Shown: in pieces, positions 17,981 to 27,696 of the stretch
Layout of the letters: each line of letters begins with the position of its first letter
Numbering within the stretch: the first letter of the stretch is position 1
DNA from: Aliiroseovarius salicola
GTDB taxonomy: Bacteria > Pseudomonadota > Alphaproteobacteria > Rhodobacterales > Rhodobacteraceae
Length of the DNA: 64,000 bases
Assembly: GCF_027891095.1 (NCBI RefSeq)
Contig: NZ_JAQIIO010000002.1
Coordinates: forward strand, 248,001-312,000
Direction of reading: 5' to 3'
The notes under the pieces: model-generated
Told to the model about the DNA's origin: nothing
What the model saw: only the letters and a program-made list of their open reading frames with translations
Database searches by the model: none
Made by a program: the position numbers and the translations under genes

Positions 17981-19341
17981 GACGTCACCTCCAGCACATC
18001 CACGGCATTGCCCTTTGCCTCTTCGAAGTAGCGAACCAGCATGTTTTGTGCGGTCTTCAGGCGGTATTCCGCGCTGGCACGCATGTCGCTCATCGGGGTG
18101 AAATCCTGCGCAAAGGCGGGGAGGGCGGCCAAAATCGTTGCGCGGGTGAAGGGCTTGCCGATCAGCGCATCCTCAACTGCCTTCGCCCGTTTTGGTGTGG
18201 CCGCCATGCCGCCAAAGGCAATCCGTGCCGCGGTGATGGTGTCGTTCTCGACCGTCAGGTTGAACGCGCCCAGCACGGCGGAAATGTCCTGATCAAACCG
18301 TTTTGAGAGCTTGTAAACCCGAAGCCCCTCCGCCTGTCGCGGCAGGGTGACGCTCTCGACAAACTCACCTGCTGCGCGGTCTTGTTTGCCGTAGGCAACA
18401 AAGAAGTCTTCCAGCGGAATGCTGCGTTGCGTCTTGCCCTTTCGCAGTGTGAGCATCGCCCCCAGAGCAATCAGTGGCGGCGGGCCGTCCCCGATGGGGG
18501 ATCCATTGGCGATATTTCCGCCCAGCGTGGCCACATTGCGCACCTGAGTCGAGGCAAAGCGGCGTAGCATTTCGGCAAAATGCGGGTGGTGGTCGAGCAG
18601 CAGGGTGCGTGTGCGTTCGATGCTGACACCGGCCCCGATGGTAATCTCATCCTTATCCACATGGATGTTTTGCAGGTCCTTGACACCACCCAAGAAAATG
18701 ACCGGGTCTAGTTCTCGCAACTGTTTCGTTGCCCAAAGCCCCACATCTGTGGCCCCGGCAATCAGTGTGGCGTCTGGCTGGGCGGCATAGGCTTTGGCAA
18801 GCTCTTCAATGCTAGCGGGGCGCGTCGCGTCATGACCGGGGTCTGGCAGACAAATATTGGGGACGCCAAAGCCTTCCGGGATCGGCTCCTGCCATGCCTT
18901 TTCAGCAGCGCGGATGATCGGCGCATAGCCGGTGCAGCGGCAGAGATTGCCAGCCAGCACATCGTCATGATTTCGATCTCCGGTCAGGTGTGACGTCGCC
19001 AACGACATGACGATCCCCGGTGTGCAGAACCCGCATTGCGATCCGTGTTCGTCGATCATCGCCTGTTGCACCGGGTGCAGTTTCCCGCCCTGCACCACCC
19101 CTTCGACCGTGGTCAAAGATTTGCCGTCCAACTGTCCCATGAACAGGATACAGGCATTAACCGCCCGCGCGCCGCTTTCATCCGCAAGCATGACCGTACA
19201 GGCCCCGCAATCGCCTTCGTTGCAGCCTTCTTTTGTCCCGGTTAAACTTTGAGTTTCGCGCAGCCAATCCAGCGTCGATTGCGTCGGATCAATATCCGAC
19301 ACATGCACACTCTCTCCGTTCAGAAGAAAGGTGATATCCAT
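17977..19341 (-). CDS. xdhA: Xanthine dehydrogenase small subunit (2Fe-2S and FAD)
   Basis: 454 residues. The N-terminal plant-type ferredoxin domain has the cluster motif CNEGDCGAC, followed by the second [2Fe-2S] domain with CGFCTPG and CRCTG. The FAD domain ([11 protein letters not shown], then [17 protein letters not shown]) and the CO-dehydrogenase-flavoprotein C-terminal domain follow. It passes electrons from Moco in XdhB to NAD+. It is the first gene of the operon running down to the BMP gene. The 221 bp upstream are shared with the divergent dnaE. Confidence 0.96.
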   Translation of the reverse strand: MDITFLLNGESVHVSDIDPTQSTLDWLRETQSLTGTKEGCNEGDCGACTVMLADESGARAVNACILFMGQLDGKSLTTVEGVVQGGKLHPVQQAMIDEHGSQCGFCTPGIVMSLATSHLTGDRNHDDVLAGNLCRCTGYAPIIRAAEKAWQEPIPEGFGVPNICLPDPGHDATRPASIEELAKAYAAQPDATLIAGATDVGLWATKQLRELDPVIFLGGVKDLQNIHVDKDEITIGAGVSIERTRTLLLDHHPHFAEMLRRFASTQVRNVATLGGNIANGSPIGDGPPPLIALGAMLTLRKGKTQRSIPLEDFFVAYGKQDRAAGEFVESVTLPRQAEGLRVYKLSKRFDQDISAVLGAFNLTVENDTITAARIAFGGMAATPKRAKAVEDALIGKPFTRATILAALPAFAQDFTPMSDMRASAEYRLKTAQNMLVRYFEEAKGNAVDVLEVTS

Positions 19342-19420
19342 GGAATAGTCCCGCCGCCTTACCCTGTTGTGGTCCCGTCACTCGCGCCCTCGATGCGGCG
19401 TAGATTGCGCGTGGGAATTA

Positions 19421-19430
19421 TTGTTAACAA
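19421..19430. promoter_or_regulatory. Perfect palindrome TTGTTAACAA between xdhA and dnaE
   Basis: A 10 bp perfect palindrome lies 80 bp upstream of the xdhA start in the 221 bp divergent region (19342-19562). That region holds no gene. It could be an operator for the purine operon, but no regulator gene is present here, and an AT-rich palindrome of this length can occur by chance. Confidence 0.3.
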
Positions 19431-19562
19431 GGTAAGCGCAGTGGAATTGATCTGGCAAGCATTTCTTTATATCCCATGTTTTCTGGGGATAAGTCAGATG
19501 CTTAACAAGAAAGCTTGGATCACCACCTTTCCCGCGAACGCACACATGGTTAGTCTGAGCGG

Positions 19563-22500
19563 ATGAGTGACATGCCCCGATTCATCCACCTTCGCACCCA
19601 TACGCAATACTCGCTTCTGGAAGGCGCCGTTCCGGTCAAGAAATTGCCGGGTCTCTGTGCTGATATGGGTATGCCTGCGGTCGCCGTGACCGATACCAAC
19701 AACATGTTTGCGGCGCTGGAGTTTTCCGAAACCGCAGCGGGGGCAGGCGTACAACCGATCATCGGATGTCAGGTGGATGTTTGCTTTGATCCACCCGCGC
19801 CGGGGGAAAAGCCGCGCGACCCTGCCGCTCTTGTGCTTTTGGCGCAAAATGAGGGTGGATATGAGAACCTGATGAAGCTCAACTCCTGTCTTTATGTGGA
19901 CAAAGGCGGCGAGCTTCCGCAGGTGCAGATCGAAGAACTGGAAGCGCATTCCGGGGGGCTGATCTGCCTGACCGGTGGCGCCGAAGGCCCGGTTGGGCAA
20001 TTGCTGCAGATGGGCAATCGCGACAAGGCCGAGGCGTTGATGACCCGCCTGCATCGCGCCTTTGGGGATCGGCTCTATGTCGAGTTGCAACGCCATCCCG
20101 GAGAAGGTGGGCAACCCACTGCCGGGGAACGCGCGACGGAACGTGGCTTTGTGGAAATGGCTTATGCGATGGGCATCCCGCTGGTTGCCACCAATGACGC
20201 CTATTTCCCCAAGACCGAACTTTACGAGGCCCATGATGCGCTGATCTGCATCAAGGAAGGCGCCTATGTGGATCAGGCCGATGGACGCCGCCGTCTGACC
20301 CCACAACATTACTTCAAATCTCCGCAAGAGATGATCACGCTGTTTGCGGATCTGCCAGAGGCCATTGAAAACACGGTGGAGATCGCCAAGCGTTGCGCCT
20401 TCAAGGCTTATAAGCGTGACCCGATCTTGCCGAAATTTGCAGATGACGAAGTTGCAGAGCTGCGCCGTCAGGCCAATGAAGGGCTTCAGGCCCGGCTCGC
20501 GGTGATCCCCCATGCGGTCAGCATCGAAGACTATCAGGAACGGCTGGATTTCGAGCTTGATATCATCGAAGGGATGGGCTTCCCCGGCTATTTCCTGATC
20601 GTGGCGGACTTTATCCACTGGGGAAAAGAAAACGGTATTCCGGTGGGGCCGGGCCGGGGCTCAGGTGCAGGCTCTCTGGTGGCCTATGCGCTGACCATCA
20701 CCGACCTTGACCCGCTGCGCTACTCGTTGCTGTTCGAACGCTTCCTGAACCCGGAGCGGGTGTCGATGCCCGACTTCGATATCGACTTCTGCATGGATCG
20801 CCGGGAAGAGGTGATCCGTTACGTGCAAGAGAAATATGGCCGCGACAAGGTGGGGCAGATTATCACCTTCGGTGCGCTCCTGTCCAAGGCCGCTGTGCGT
20901 GACGTGGGGCGCGTATTGCAGATGCCCTACGGGCAGGTGGACCGCCTGTCGAAGCTGATCCCCGTTGAAGGGGTGAAACCCGTCTCAATCAAGGAAGCGA
21001 TAGAACAGGAACCGCGACTGCGCGAGGAGGCACGGTCGGAAGAGGTGGTGCAACGTCTGTTGGATTATGGCCAGCAGGTCGAAGGGCTCTTGCGGAATGC
21101 GTCCACCCACGCCGCCGGTGTGGTGATTGGCGACCGGCCACTGGATGCGCTGGTGCCGCTCTATCAGGATCCCCGCTCGGACATGCCCGCGACCCAGTTC
21201 AACATGAAATGGGTGGAGCAGGCCGGTCTGGTGAAGTTCGACTTCCTTGGCCTCAAGACCCTGACGGTCATTCAGAACGCTGTGGATCTGATCAAGGGTC
21301 AGGGGCGTGATATTCATATCGGCCCGGATGGCAGCCAGCTTTACGATCCACCCGAAGGGGCGGCGAACGAGATCAACGCGATTCCGCTGGATGATGAGGT
21401 CACCTATAAGCTTTACGCTTCGGCCAAGACGGTTGCCGTGTTCCAGGTGGAATCCAGCGGCATGATGGATGCGCTGCGGCGTATGAAACCCACCTGCATC
21501 GAAGACATCGTGGCGCTTGTGGCGCTTTATCGCCCCGGCCCCATGGAGAACATTCCGACCTATTGCGAGGTCAAGAATGGCCTGAAGGAGATCGAGTCTG
21601 TTCACCCGCTGATTGACCATATTCTTGAGGAAACTCAGGGTATTATCGTTTATCAAGAACAGGTTATGCAGATCGCCCAGGTTATGGCGGGTTATTCGCT
21701 TGGTGGTGCTGACCTCCTGCGCCGCGCCATGGGTAAGAAGATCAAAGAGGCGATGGATGCCGAGCGGCCCAAGTTTGAAAAAGGTGCCGCCGAAAACGGG
21801 GTTCCCGCTAAGAAAGCCTCGGAAGTGTTCGACCTTCTGGAGAAATTCGCGAACTACGGCTTCAACAAATCCCACGCGGCCGCCTATGCGGTGGTGAGTT
21901 ACCAGACCGGCTGGCTCAAGGCGAACCATCCGGTGGAGTTCATGGCCGGTGTCATGAACTGCGATATCCATCTGACTGACAAACTGTCGATCTACGCCGA
22001 AGAGGTGCGCCGCGGGTTGGATATCGAGATCATCCCCCCCTGTGTGAACCGCTCGCTGGCGACTTTCAGCGTGAAGGGCGGGGCCGTGGTCTACGCGCTG
22101 GGCGCGCTCAAGAATGTCGGCGCCGAGGCAATGCAACTGGTGGTCGAGGGGCGCAAGGTTGAGGGTGCCGATAAACCCTTTGCCACGCTCTACGATTTTG
22201 CGCGCCGGGTGGATCTGAAAAAGGTCGGGAAACGCCCGATGGAGATGCTGGCGCGTGCAGGCGCCTTTGACCAGCTCGACCCAAATCGCCGCCGCGTCTT
22301 TGACGCGCTCGATGGGCTGGTGGCCTATTCCGGTGCCGTGCATGAACAGCGTGCGTCGAACCAAGTGTCGTTGTTTGGTGAAGCGGGGGACGACCTGCCG
22401 GAACCGAAAATGCCACCGGTCAACGATTGGCTGCCCAATGAGCGACTGGCGGAAGAGCATAAGGCGATCGGCTTCTACCTCTCTGGCCACCCGCTGGACG

Positions 22501-23084
22501 ACTACCTGCCCGCGCTGAAACGCAAGGGGGTGATGACCCTGCAAGAGCTGCGCGAAAAGGCCGAGCGCACCGGAGCTGTAGTCGGCAAAGTGGCAGTGAT
22601 CGTCGGTGGATTGCAGCAGCGTAAATCCGGGCGGGGCACGCAGTTTTTCCGGATGAACATCTCGGATCCGACGGAACAGGTGTCAGGTATTGCGCTGTTC
22701 CCGGATGATTTTGAAAGCTGTCGCAAGGTGTTTGACGAAACGCTTCAGGTGGTGATGACGCTGGAGGGGCGGTTCAACGAAGGACAGTTTGACCCGATTG
22801 CACGGTCTGTGGCCCCGATCGAAGCGGTGGTTGCCGATGCAGGGGGCATGGCGCTGAAGGTCTATCTGGACGAGGCAAATGCGGTGGGCATGGTGGCCAA
22901 CCTTCTGAATGATGCTGCGGATAAGGCCAGGGGTGTGCGACCCGGTGAGGTTAGTTTTTGCCTGATGGATCCAACTCTGCCCGGAGAGGTTGAGATGACG
23001 CTGGGCAAGTCTTACCCGATTAATCCACAGATCAAAGGCGCGCTCAAGTCACTGGACGGGGTGATCGACGTGGAAGAGGTGTAA
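19563..23084 (+). CDS. dnaE: DNA polymerase III alpha subunit (replicative polymerase)
   Basis: 1173 residues, the usual DnaE1 length. The N-terminal PHP domain starts HLRTHTQYSLLEGA. The palm contains PDFDIDFCMDRR with catalytic Asp residues and GPGRGSGAGS. The finger region (GAGSLVAYAL, FNKSHAAAYA) is followed by the tandem HhH and OB-fold (VAVIVGGLQQRKSGRG) in the C-terminal third. It is the catalytic subunit of chromosomal replication. It is transcribed away from xdhA and followed by a Rhodobacterales-type intergenic repeat. Confidence 0.97.
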   Translation: MSDMPRFIHLRTHTQYSLLEGAVPVKKLPGLCADMGMPAVAVTDTNNMFAALEFSETAAGAGVQPIIGCQVDVCFDPPAPGEKPRDPAALVLLAQNEGGYENLMKLNSCLYVDKGGELPQVQIEELEAHSGGLICLTGGAEGPVGQLLQMGNRDKAEALMTRLHRAFGDRLYVELQRHPGEGGQPTAGERATERGFVEMAYAMGIPLVATNDAYFPKTELYEAHDALICIKEGAYVDQADGRRRLTPQHYFKSPQEMITLFADLPEAIENTVEIAKRCAFKAYKRDPILPKFADDEVAELRRQANEGLQARLAVIPHAVSIEDYQERLDFELDIIEGMGFPGYFLIVADFIHWGKENGIPVGPGRGSGAGSLVAYALTITDLDPLRYSLLFERFLNPERVSMPDFDIDFCMDRREEVIRYVQEKYGRDKVGQIITFGALLSKAAVRDVGRVLQMPYGQVDRLSKLIPVEGVKPVSIKEAIEQEPRLREEARSEEVVQRLLDYGQQVEGLLRNASTHAAGVVIGDRPLDALVPLYQDPRSDMPATQFNMKWVEQAGLVKFDFLGLKTLTVIQNAVDLIKGQGRDIHIGPDGSQLYDPPEGAANEINAIPLDDEVTYKLYASAKTVAVFQVESSGMMDALRRMKPTCIEDIVALVALYRPGPMENIPTYCEVKNGLKEIESVHPLIDHILEETQGIIVYQEQVMQIAQVMAGYSLGGADLLRRAMGKKIKEAMDAERPKFEKGAAENGVPAKKASEVFDLLEKFANYGFNKSHAAAYAVVSYQTGWLKANHPVEFMAGVMNCDIHLTDKLSIYAEEVRRGLDIEIIPPCVNRSLATFSVKGGAVVYALGALKNVGAEAMQLVVEGRKVEGADKPFATLYDFARRVDLKKVGKRPMEMLARAGAFDQLDPNRRRVFDALDGLVAYSGAVHEQRASNQVSLFGEAGDDLPEPKMPPVNDWLPNERLAEEHKAIGFYLSGHPLDDYLPALKRKGVMTLQELREKAERTGAVVGKVAVIVGGLQQRKSGRGTQFFRMNISDPTEQVSGIALFPDDFESCRKVFDETLQVVMTLEGRFNEGQFDPIARSVAPIEAVVADAGGMALKVYLDEANAVGMVANLLNDAADKARGVRPGEVSFCLMDPTLPGEVEMTLGKSYPINPQIKGALKSLDGVIDVEEV

Positions 23085-23095
23085 CTGCCGCGCTT

Positions 23096-23191
23096 GCTTG
23101 CCCCATTCGGGGCGCTCAGGCTTGGCGGTGGCCTCGCTTCGCTCGGTGGCCTCCGGCGGGGATATTTTTAGCAAGAGGAAGTAGGGGCGCC
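23096..23191. repeat. Intergenic repeat, copy A (downstream of dnaE)
   Basis: Contains GCCCCATTCGGGGC (about 23099-23112) and the core GATATTTTTAGCAAGAGGAAG (23160-23180), related to the cores near 44298, 27641, 29581, 40001 and 55366. It lies between the convergent dnaE and slyX ends, and the hairpin may help terminate transcription. Confidence 0.6.
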
Positions 23192-23194
23192 GTA

Positions 23195-23404
23195 TTAGTA
23201 ATGCGGCGGGCGTTCGTCGCCGAGGATTACGCCACCGATGCCGCCCGCTTCACGCTGGGCTTCACGCTCCATCAGCATCTGGACGCGATGGGTCATATTT
23301 GCCAGCTCAACATCTTGCCGGGCGATCACGTCTGAAAGCTCCTCGACCTGTTTGGTGAGGTGCGCGACGGTTTCTTCCAGCTGGGTGAGGCGATCATTTG
23401 ACAT
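23195..23404 (-). CDS. slyX: SlyX family protein
   Basis: 69 residues. A coiled-coil N-terminal half (RLTQLEETVAHLTKQVEEL) with heptad hydrophobics, and the SlyX-type ending with a GDERPPHY tail, identify this small, widely conserved protein. Its biochemical role is unknown. It is a single gene convergent with dnaE and divergent from hisS. Confidence 0.85.
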   Translation of the reverse strand: MSNDRLTQLEETVAHLTKQVEELSDVIARQDVELANMTHRVQMLMEREAQREAGGIGGVILGDERPPHY

Positions 23405-23581
23405 GTCGGCCAGATAACGGGTTTCGGGACTTTATCCTAGCCCCTTTCCATCGACCGGGGCAATTCGCGTGGAAATCAGTTGGAAAAGGGGCGAAACCAA
23501 TGGCTTTCCTTGCTGCCTGCCTTGCCCCAGTCGCCCCCATCGGCTAGACCGCCCGCGTAGATAAACGATGGGACCAGAGCG

Positions 23582-25138
23582 ATGGCCAAGCAAAAGAAAC
23601 AGCCCCGCCCCAAGGCGATAACGCCCAAGGGGTTTCGTGATTACTTCGGCACCGAGGTAACACGGCGCAAACATATGCTGGATCAGATTGCTGCGGTTTA
23701 TCATCGCTACGGATTTGACGCGCTGGAAAGTTCGGCCGTGGAAACGGTTGAAGCACTGGGCAAGTTCCTGCCTGATGTGGATCGCCCCAATGAGGGCGTT
23801 TTTGCCTGGCAGGAGTTTGACGAGAAGGGCAATGGCGATTGGATGGCCCTGCGCTATGACCTGACTGCGCCACTGGCGCGCGTCTATGCGCAGCACCGCA
23901 ATGAGTTGCCCACCCCCTATCGCCGCTATGCGATGGGGCCGGTCTGGCGCAATGAAAAGCCGGGGCCGGGTCGTTTCCGTCAGTTTTATCAATGTGATGC
24001 GGATACTGTGGGCACGGCGTCGATGGCGGCAGATGCCGAGATCTGTGCAATGTTGGCCGATACGCTGGAAACCGTCGGTATCCCGCGCGGCGACTATCTG
24101 GTGCGGGTGAACAATCGCAAGGTCATGAACGGTATCCTAGAAGGCCTGTTGATTGACAACGAAGTTACTAGGGCTCTTCCAAGGAATCTTGAGGATGCAC
24201 TCGAAACAAGGATGAGCGATTGGCAGTTTGCCGATCCAGACGCTGTCCTTCGGACAATCGACAAGTTCGACAAAGTGGGTGCGGATGGAGTTGTCGAGCT
24301 ACTCACGACTGGTCGAAAAGACCAATCCGGTGCTTTCATTGAAGGTTTAGGACTTTCAAACCAAGACGCTTCTCGTGTCGTTGCATTTATGGGTGCGCGC
24401 GGCGAAAGCAATGAGGCTACCATTGGCAATTTGCGGGCGCTGCTGGATGGTTCGAAAGTAGGAACGGAAGGCGTAGATGAGCTTGAGCAGATTGTGGATT
24501 TGCTAGAAGCGCAGGGCTATGGCCCCGACCGGATCGTCATCGACCCCTCAGTTGTGCGTGGCCTTGGTTATTACACTGGTCCGGTTTATGAAGCGGAACT
24601 GACTTTCGAAATCCTCGACGAAAAGGGCCGCAAGCGCCAGTTCGGGTCGGTCGCCGGGGGCGGACGCTATGACGACCTCGTGAAACGGTTTACCGGTCAG
24701 GCTGTTCCGGCGACTGGCGTCTCCATCGGTGTGGATCGCCTTCTTGCCGCGCTCGAAGCCAAAGGGCGTCTGAGCAATGACGGGCAGGGGCCGGTGGTGG
24801 TGACCGTGATGGATAAATCCCGCCTTGCCGACTATCAGGCCATGGTGGGCGAGCTGCGTCAGGCGGGCATCCGGGCGGAGGTCTATCTGGGCAATCCGAA
24901 GAACTTCGGCAACCAGCTTAAATATGCGGACAAACGCAACTCTCCGGTTGCAATCATCGCGGGTAGTGACGAGTTCGACGCGGGCAAAATCCAGATCAAG
25001 GATCTCGTGCTGGGGGCAAAGATTGCTGAAAGCGCCACTTTGGAAGAGTGGAAGGAACGCCCAAGCCAGTTCGAATGTGCCCGCAGTGACATGGTCGCCA
25101 AGGTGCGCGAAATTCTTGAGGCTGAGAACGATGGATAA
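23582..25138 (+). CDS. hisS: Histidyl-tRNA synthetase
   Basis: 518 residues, class II synthetase charging tRNA-His. Motif 1 region ([14 protein letters not shown]), motif 2 ([20 protein letters not shown]), histidine-specific GLGYYTG and motif 3 ([13 protein letters not shown]) are all present, followed by the anticodon-binding domain. Codons from about 24129 to 24500 (residues about 183-306, the insertion domain) differ from the rest: three AGG arginines at residues 197, 201 and 210, plus CTA, TTA and many CTT/TCT codons in an AT-richer stretch. Flanking codons are the usual GC3-rich type, so this patch may have come by recombination. hisZ starts 8 bp inside its end. Confidence 0.95.
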   Translation: MAKQKKQPRPKAITPKGFRDYFGTEVTRRKHMLDQIAAVYHRYGFDALESSAVETVEALGKFLPDVDRPNEGVFAWQEFDEKGNGDWMALRYDLTAPLARVYAQHRNELPTPYRRYAMGPVWRNEKPGPGRFRQFYQCDADTVGTASMAADAEICAMLADTLETVGIPRGDYLVRVNNRKVMNGILEGLLIDNEVTRALPRNLEDALETRMSDWQFADPDAVLRTIDKFDKVGADGVVELLTTGRKDQSGAFIEGLGLSNQDASRVVAFMGARGESNEATIGNLRALLDGSKVGTEGVDELEQIVDLLEAQGYGPDRIVIDPSVVRGLGYYTGPVYEAELTFEILDEKGRKRQFGSVAGGGRYDDLVKRFTGQAVPATGVSIGVDRLLAALEAKGRLSNDGQGPVVVTVMDKSRLADYQAMVGELRQAGIRAEVYLGNPKNFGNQLKYADKRNSPVAIIAGSDEFDAGKIQIKDLVLGAKIAESATLEEWKERPSQFECARSDMVAKVREILEAENDG

Positions 25139-26225
25139 GTCACTTATTCGCGGCGAAGCTGCCCGCTTGCTCGGGTTCTTTCAGGAACAGGGCGCGCAAG
25201 TGGTTGAAGCGGACATCCTGCAACCGGCAGGTACATTGCTTGACCTTTACGGTGAAGATATTCGCGCCCGGGCCTATGTGACGCATGATCCGGTGCAGGG
25301 CGAGGTCATGATGCGCCCTGATTTTACCGTGCCTGTTGTGCAGATGCACATGGCTGAAGGGGCGGAGCCCGCGCGCTACACCTACATGGGCGAGGTTTTC
25401 CGCGCTCAGGACGACATCACCAACCGCGCACCTGAGCAGTTTCAGGTGGGGTATGAGGTGTTTGATCGCGAAGCGCCTGTTGAGGCGGACGCTGAGGTGT
25501 TTGCGCTTGTGAAAGACGTACTCGCGCCCCTGAACCTGCGCGCTGCGACCGGGGATCTGGGCCTGTTGTTGGCAGCTGTGCGTGGTCTCAAGACCACCGA
25601 GCGGCGCAAGGCAGCGCTTGAGCGCCACATCTGGCGTCCACGCCGCTTCCGGGCGTTGCTTGATCGTTTTGCCGGGCGTGCACCTTTGCCTGAGGGGCGA
25701 GAAGCGCTTTTGGCCAAGGACGATCCGATGAAGGTGGACGCCCCACAAATTGGCCTACGCAGCCCTTCCGAGATCACCACTCGCATTGAAACCTTGCGTG
25801 AAGACACCGCCGCTGATCCAATTTCGGTCGGTGAAGTCGAACTTCTCGATGATCTTCTGGCGCTGCGGGAAACCACAGGTAACGTATTGGAACATCTGCG
25901 AGATATAGCCGTGGACATGCCTGCGATCGCTGACGCGGTGGACCGGATGGAGCGCCGCACCGAGGCGCTGGCGAAGCGTGGTGTGGATGTGGAAAACCTC
26001 GACTTCGAAGGCTCCTATGGGCGCACCTCGATGGAGTATTATGACGGATTTGTTTTTGGATTTTACGCTGAAACCCGTCCTGATCTGCAACCTGTTGCCA
26101 CCGGCGGACGTTATGACGCCCTCACTCGAGTACTTGGCCATCAGAACGGCGAGCGGAGGGATATTCCAGCCATTGGTGGTGTGATCCGCCCCGAACTCAC
26201 CTTGCTTCTGGGAGCATCGTCATGA
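25131..26225 (+). CDS. hisZ: ATP phosphoribosyltransferase regulatory subunit HisZ
   Basis: 364 residues from the ATG at 25131, which overlaps the hisS stop by 8 bp; the frame extends further upstream only as a shadow of hisS. HisZ is a HisRS-like protein without aminoacylation activity that forms the hetero-octameric first enzyme of histidine synthesis with short His[12 protein letters not shown] and EVFRAQ correspond to degenerate HisRS motif 2, and [10 protein letters not shown] to the histidine-binding part. It overlaps hisG by 4 bp. Confidence 0.94.
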   Translation: MDKSLIRGEAARLLGFFQEQGAQVVEADILQPAGTLLDLYGEDIRARAYVTHDPVQGEVMMRPDFTVPVVQMHMAEGAEPARYTYMGEVFRAQDDITNRAPEQFQVGYEVFDREAPVEADAEVFALVKDVLAPLNLRAATGDLGLLLAAVRGLKTTERRKAALERHIWRPRRFRALLDRFAGRAPLPEGREALLAKDDPMKVDAPQIGLRSPSEITTRIETLREDTAADPISVGEVELLDDLLALRETTGNVLEHLRDIAVDMPAIADAVDRMERRTEALAKRGVDVENLDFEGSYGRTSMEYYDGFVFGFYAETRPDLQPVATGGRYDALTRVLGHQNGERRDIPAIGGVIRPELTLLLGASS

Positions 26226-26920
26226 CTGTGAAACTGGGGGTGCCCTCAAAAGGGCGATTGATGGAGAAAACCTTCGATTGGTTTGGCGCACGCGGCGTAG
26301 AGCTGGCGCGCACCGGATCGGATCGCGAATATGCTGCCGCTGTGCGCGGTGTTGAGGGGGTTGAACTTGTGCTCTTGTCGGCGGGCGAAATTCCCCGTGA
26401 GCTGGCAGCGGGCCGTATCCATCTGGGTGTGACCGGCACCGATCTGGTGCGGGAAAAGCTGCCCAGCTGGTCTGACAAGGTGACAGAGCTGGCTCCGATG
26501 GGATTTGGCCATGCGGACCTGATCATCGCTGTGCCGAAATGTTGGGTGGATGTGAACACGCTGGATGACCTCGATGCAGTGGCGGCACAGTTCCGGGCCA
26601 ATCACGGCTTCCGCCTGCGCATCGCCACCAAATATCACCGTCTGATCCGCGACCACCTGCGGGATCACGGTGTGGCGGACTATCAGCTGGTGGACAGTCA
26701 GGGTGCGACCGAAGGCACGGTGAAGAACGAAACCGCCGAGGCGATTGCCGATATCACCTCAACCGGGGAAACCCTGCGGGCCAACCACCTCAAGATCCTT
26801 GGGGGTGGTCCGGTGCATAAAAGCCAGGCAACCCTGTTCAAATCGCGCAAGGCGCATTGGAGTGATGAGGAGCGCACCACGCTCAAAACCCTCACCACCA
26901 CGCTTGGGATTGCGGGCTAG
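26222..26920 (+). CDS. hisG: ATP phosphoribosyltransferase, short form
   Basis: 232 residues, the short HisG form that needs HisZ. It condenses ATP and PRPP in the first step of histidine synthesis. The N-terminal LGVPSKGRLMEKT, the central GVTGTDLVRE and the PRPP-loop region DSQGATEGTVKNE are visible. ATGA overlap with hisZ; its last 4 bp overlap the convergent DUF2461 gene. Confidence 0.95.
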   Translation: MTVKLGVPSKGRLMEKTFDWFGARGVELARTGSDREYAAAVRGVEGVELVLLSAGEIPRELAAGRIHLGVTGTDLVREKLPSWSDKVTELAPMGFGHADLIIAVPKCWVDVNTLDDLDAVAAQFRANHGFRLRIATKYHRLIRDHLRDHGVADYQLVDSQGATEGTVKNETAEAIADITSTGETLRANHLKILGGGPVHKSQATLFKSRKAHWSDEERTTLKTLTTTLGIAG

Positions 26921-27558
26921 CCGGGCAGGTTGTCCACGAGCCAATTGCGCAACGGGTCAAATACCTCGAATGCGGTGGCCAGATCATGGGCCGCCGCTTC
27001 TCCAAAAGCCTTTTCTTGCGGAAGATCTCCCGACCATAACGCAATTCCCTTTCGGCGCAAAAGCTCTTGGTTCGGATGATCGGACGGGTAGGGGGCGGGC
27101 ACCCGTTTTAACTCTGGCGGGTCAAGAGACAATCCTTGCACATGCGCGTCATTAAGCACCTCGTGCAGCCGAACCCCGGCAGATCCGGCCACCACCTCGC
27201 GCCACTTGTCCAACCGAGCTTTGTCAAAGGCAAACAGACCATAGCCAATCACCAACCGGTCCATTTCCAGCCCGATCATCCAAGCGGCCCCGGTGGCCCC
27301 GTCAGTGAAACTCATGTGGATATGCGTATTGTAAGGTGTCTTGTCCTTGGAAAAGCGCAGGTCGCGGTGGATGCGAAAAAGCTTGCCCGTCACGCTGGTG
27401 CCATATCGCCTCGCCAGAATGGGGCAAATCGCATCCGAAAACTGTGCGGCCGCTTCCCTCACATGGGTCACATACCGCGGCTTGTTCGCCTCGAACCATG
27501 GCTTTTCATTATGCGCTGCCAGCTCTCGCAGAAACTCAACACTCTCTTGGGAAAACAC
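26917..27558 (-). CDS. DUF2461 / TIGR02453 family protein
   Basis: 213 residues. The N-terminal FLRELAAHNEKPWFEANK and the central FRIHRDLRFSKDKTPYNTHI are the hallmark of the DUF2461 family, widespread in bacteria and fungi with no established biochemical function. No signal peptide or membrane segment. It stands alone, convergent with hisG. Confidence 0.85.
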   Translation of the reverse strand: MFSQESVEFLRELAAHNEKPWFEANKPRYVTHVREAAAQFSDAICPILARRYGTSVTGKLFRIHRDLRFSKDKTPYNTHIHMSFTDGATGAAWMIGLEMDRLVIGYGLFAFDKARLDKWREVVAGSAGVRLHEVLNDAHVQGLSLDPPELKRVPAPYPSDHPNQELLRRKGIALWSGDLPQEKAFGEAAAHDLATAFEVFDPLRNWLVDNLPG

Positions 27559-27607
27559 TTTTCTAAGCCTCCAGTGTTTTCCCTAGCCTACCCCAGTCTT
27601 GCCTTAA

Positions 27608-27640
27608 TAAAAAAGGGCGCCGGAAAATCCGCGCCCTCTT
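27608..27640 (-). terminator. Intrinsic terminator of trpS
   Basis: AGGGCGC (27614-27620) pairs with GCGCCCT (27631-27637). On the minus strand it is followed by a TTTTTT run. It lies 57 bp past the trpS stop, beyond repeat copy B. Confidence 0.85.
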
Positions 27641-27691
27641 CCTCTTGCCAAAAATATCCTGCGGGGGTCTGGGGGTGCAATACCCCCAGCG
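27641..27691. repeat. Intergenic repeat, copy B (downstream of trpS)
   Basis: Core CCTCTTGCCAAAAATATCC followed by GCGGGGG and the hairpin CTGGGGGTGCAATACCCCCAG. It is related to the other CTTGCCAAAAATA repeats in this window. Confidence 0.6.
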
Positions 27692-27696
27692 CGATC

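Noticed and set aside
20985-22544. 519-residue frame on the minus strand within dnaE
   Set aside because: Shadow of dnaE; composition is typical of antisense frames (rich in His, Arg and Gln).
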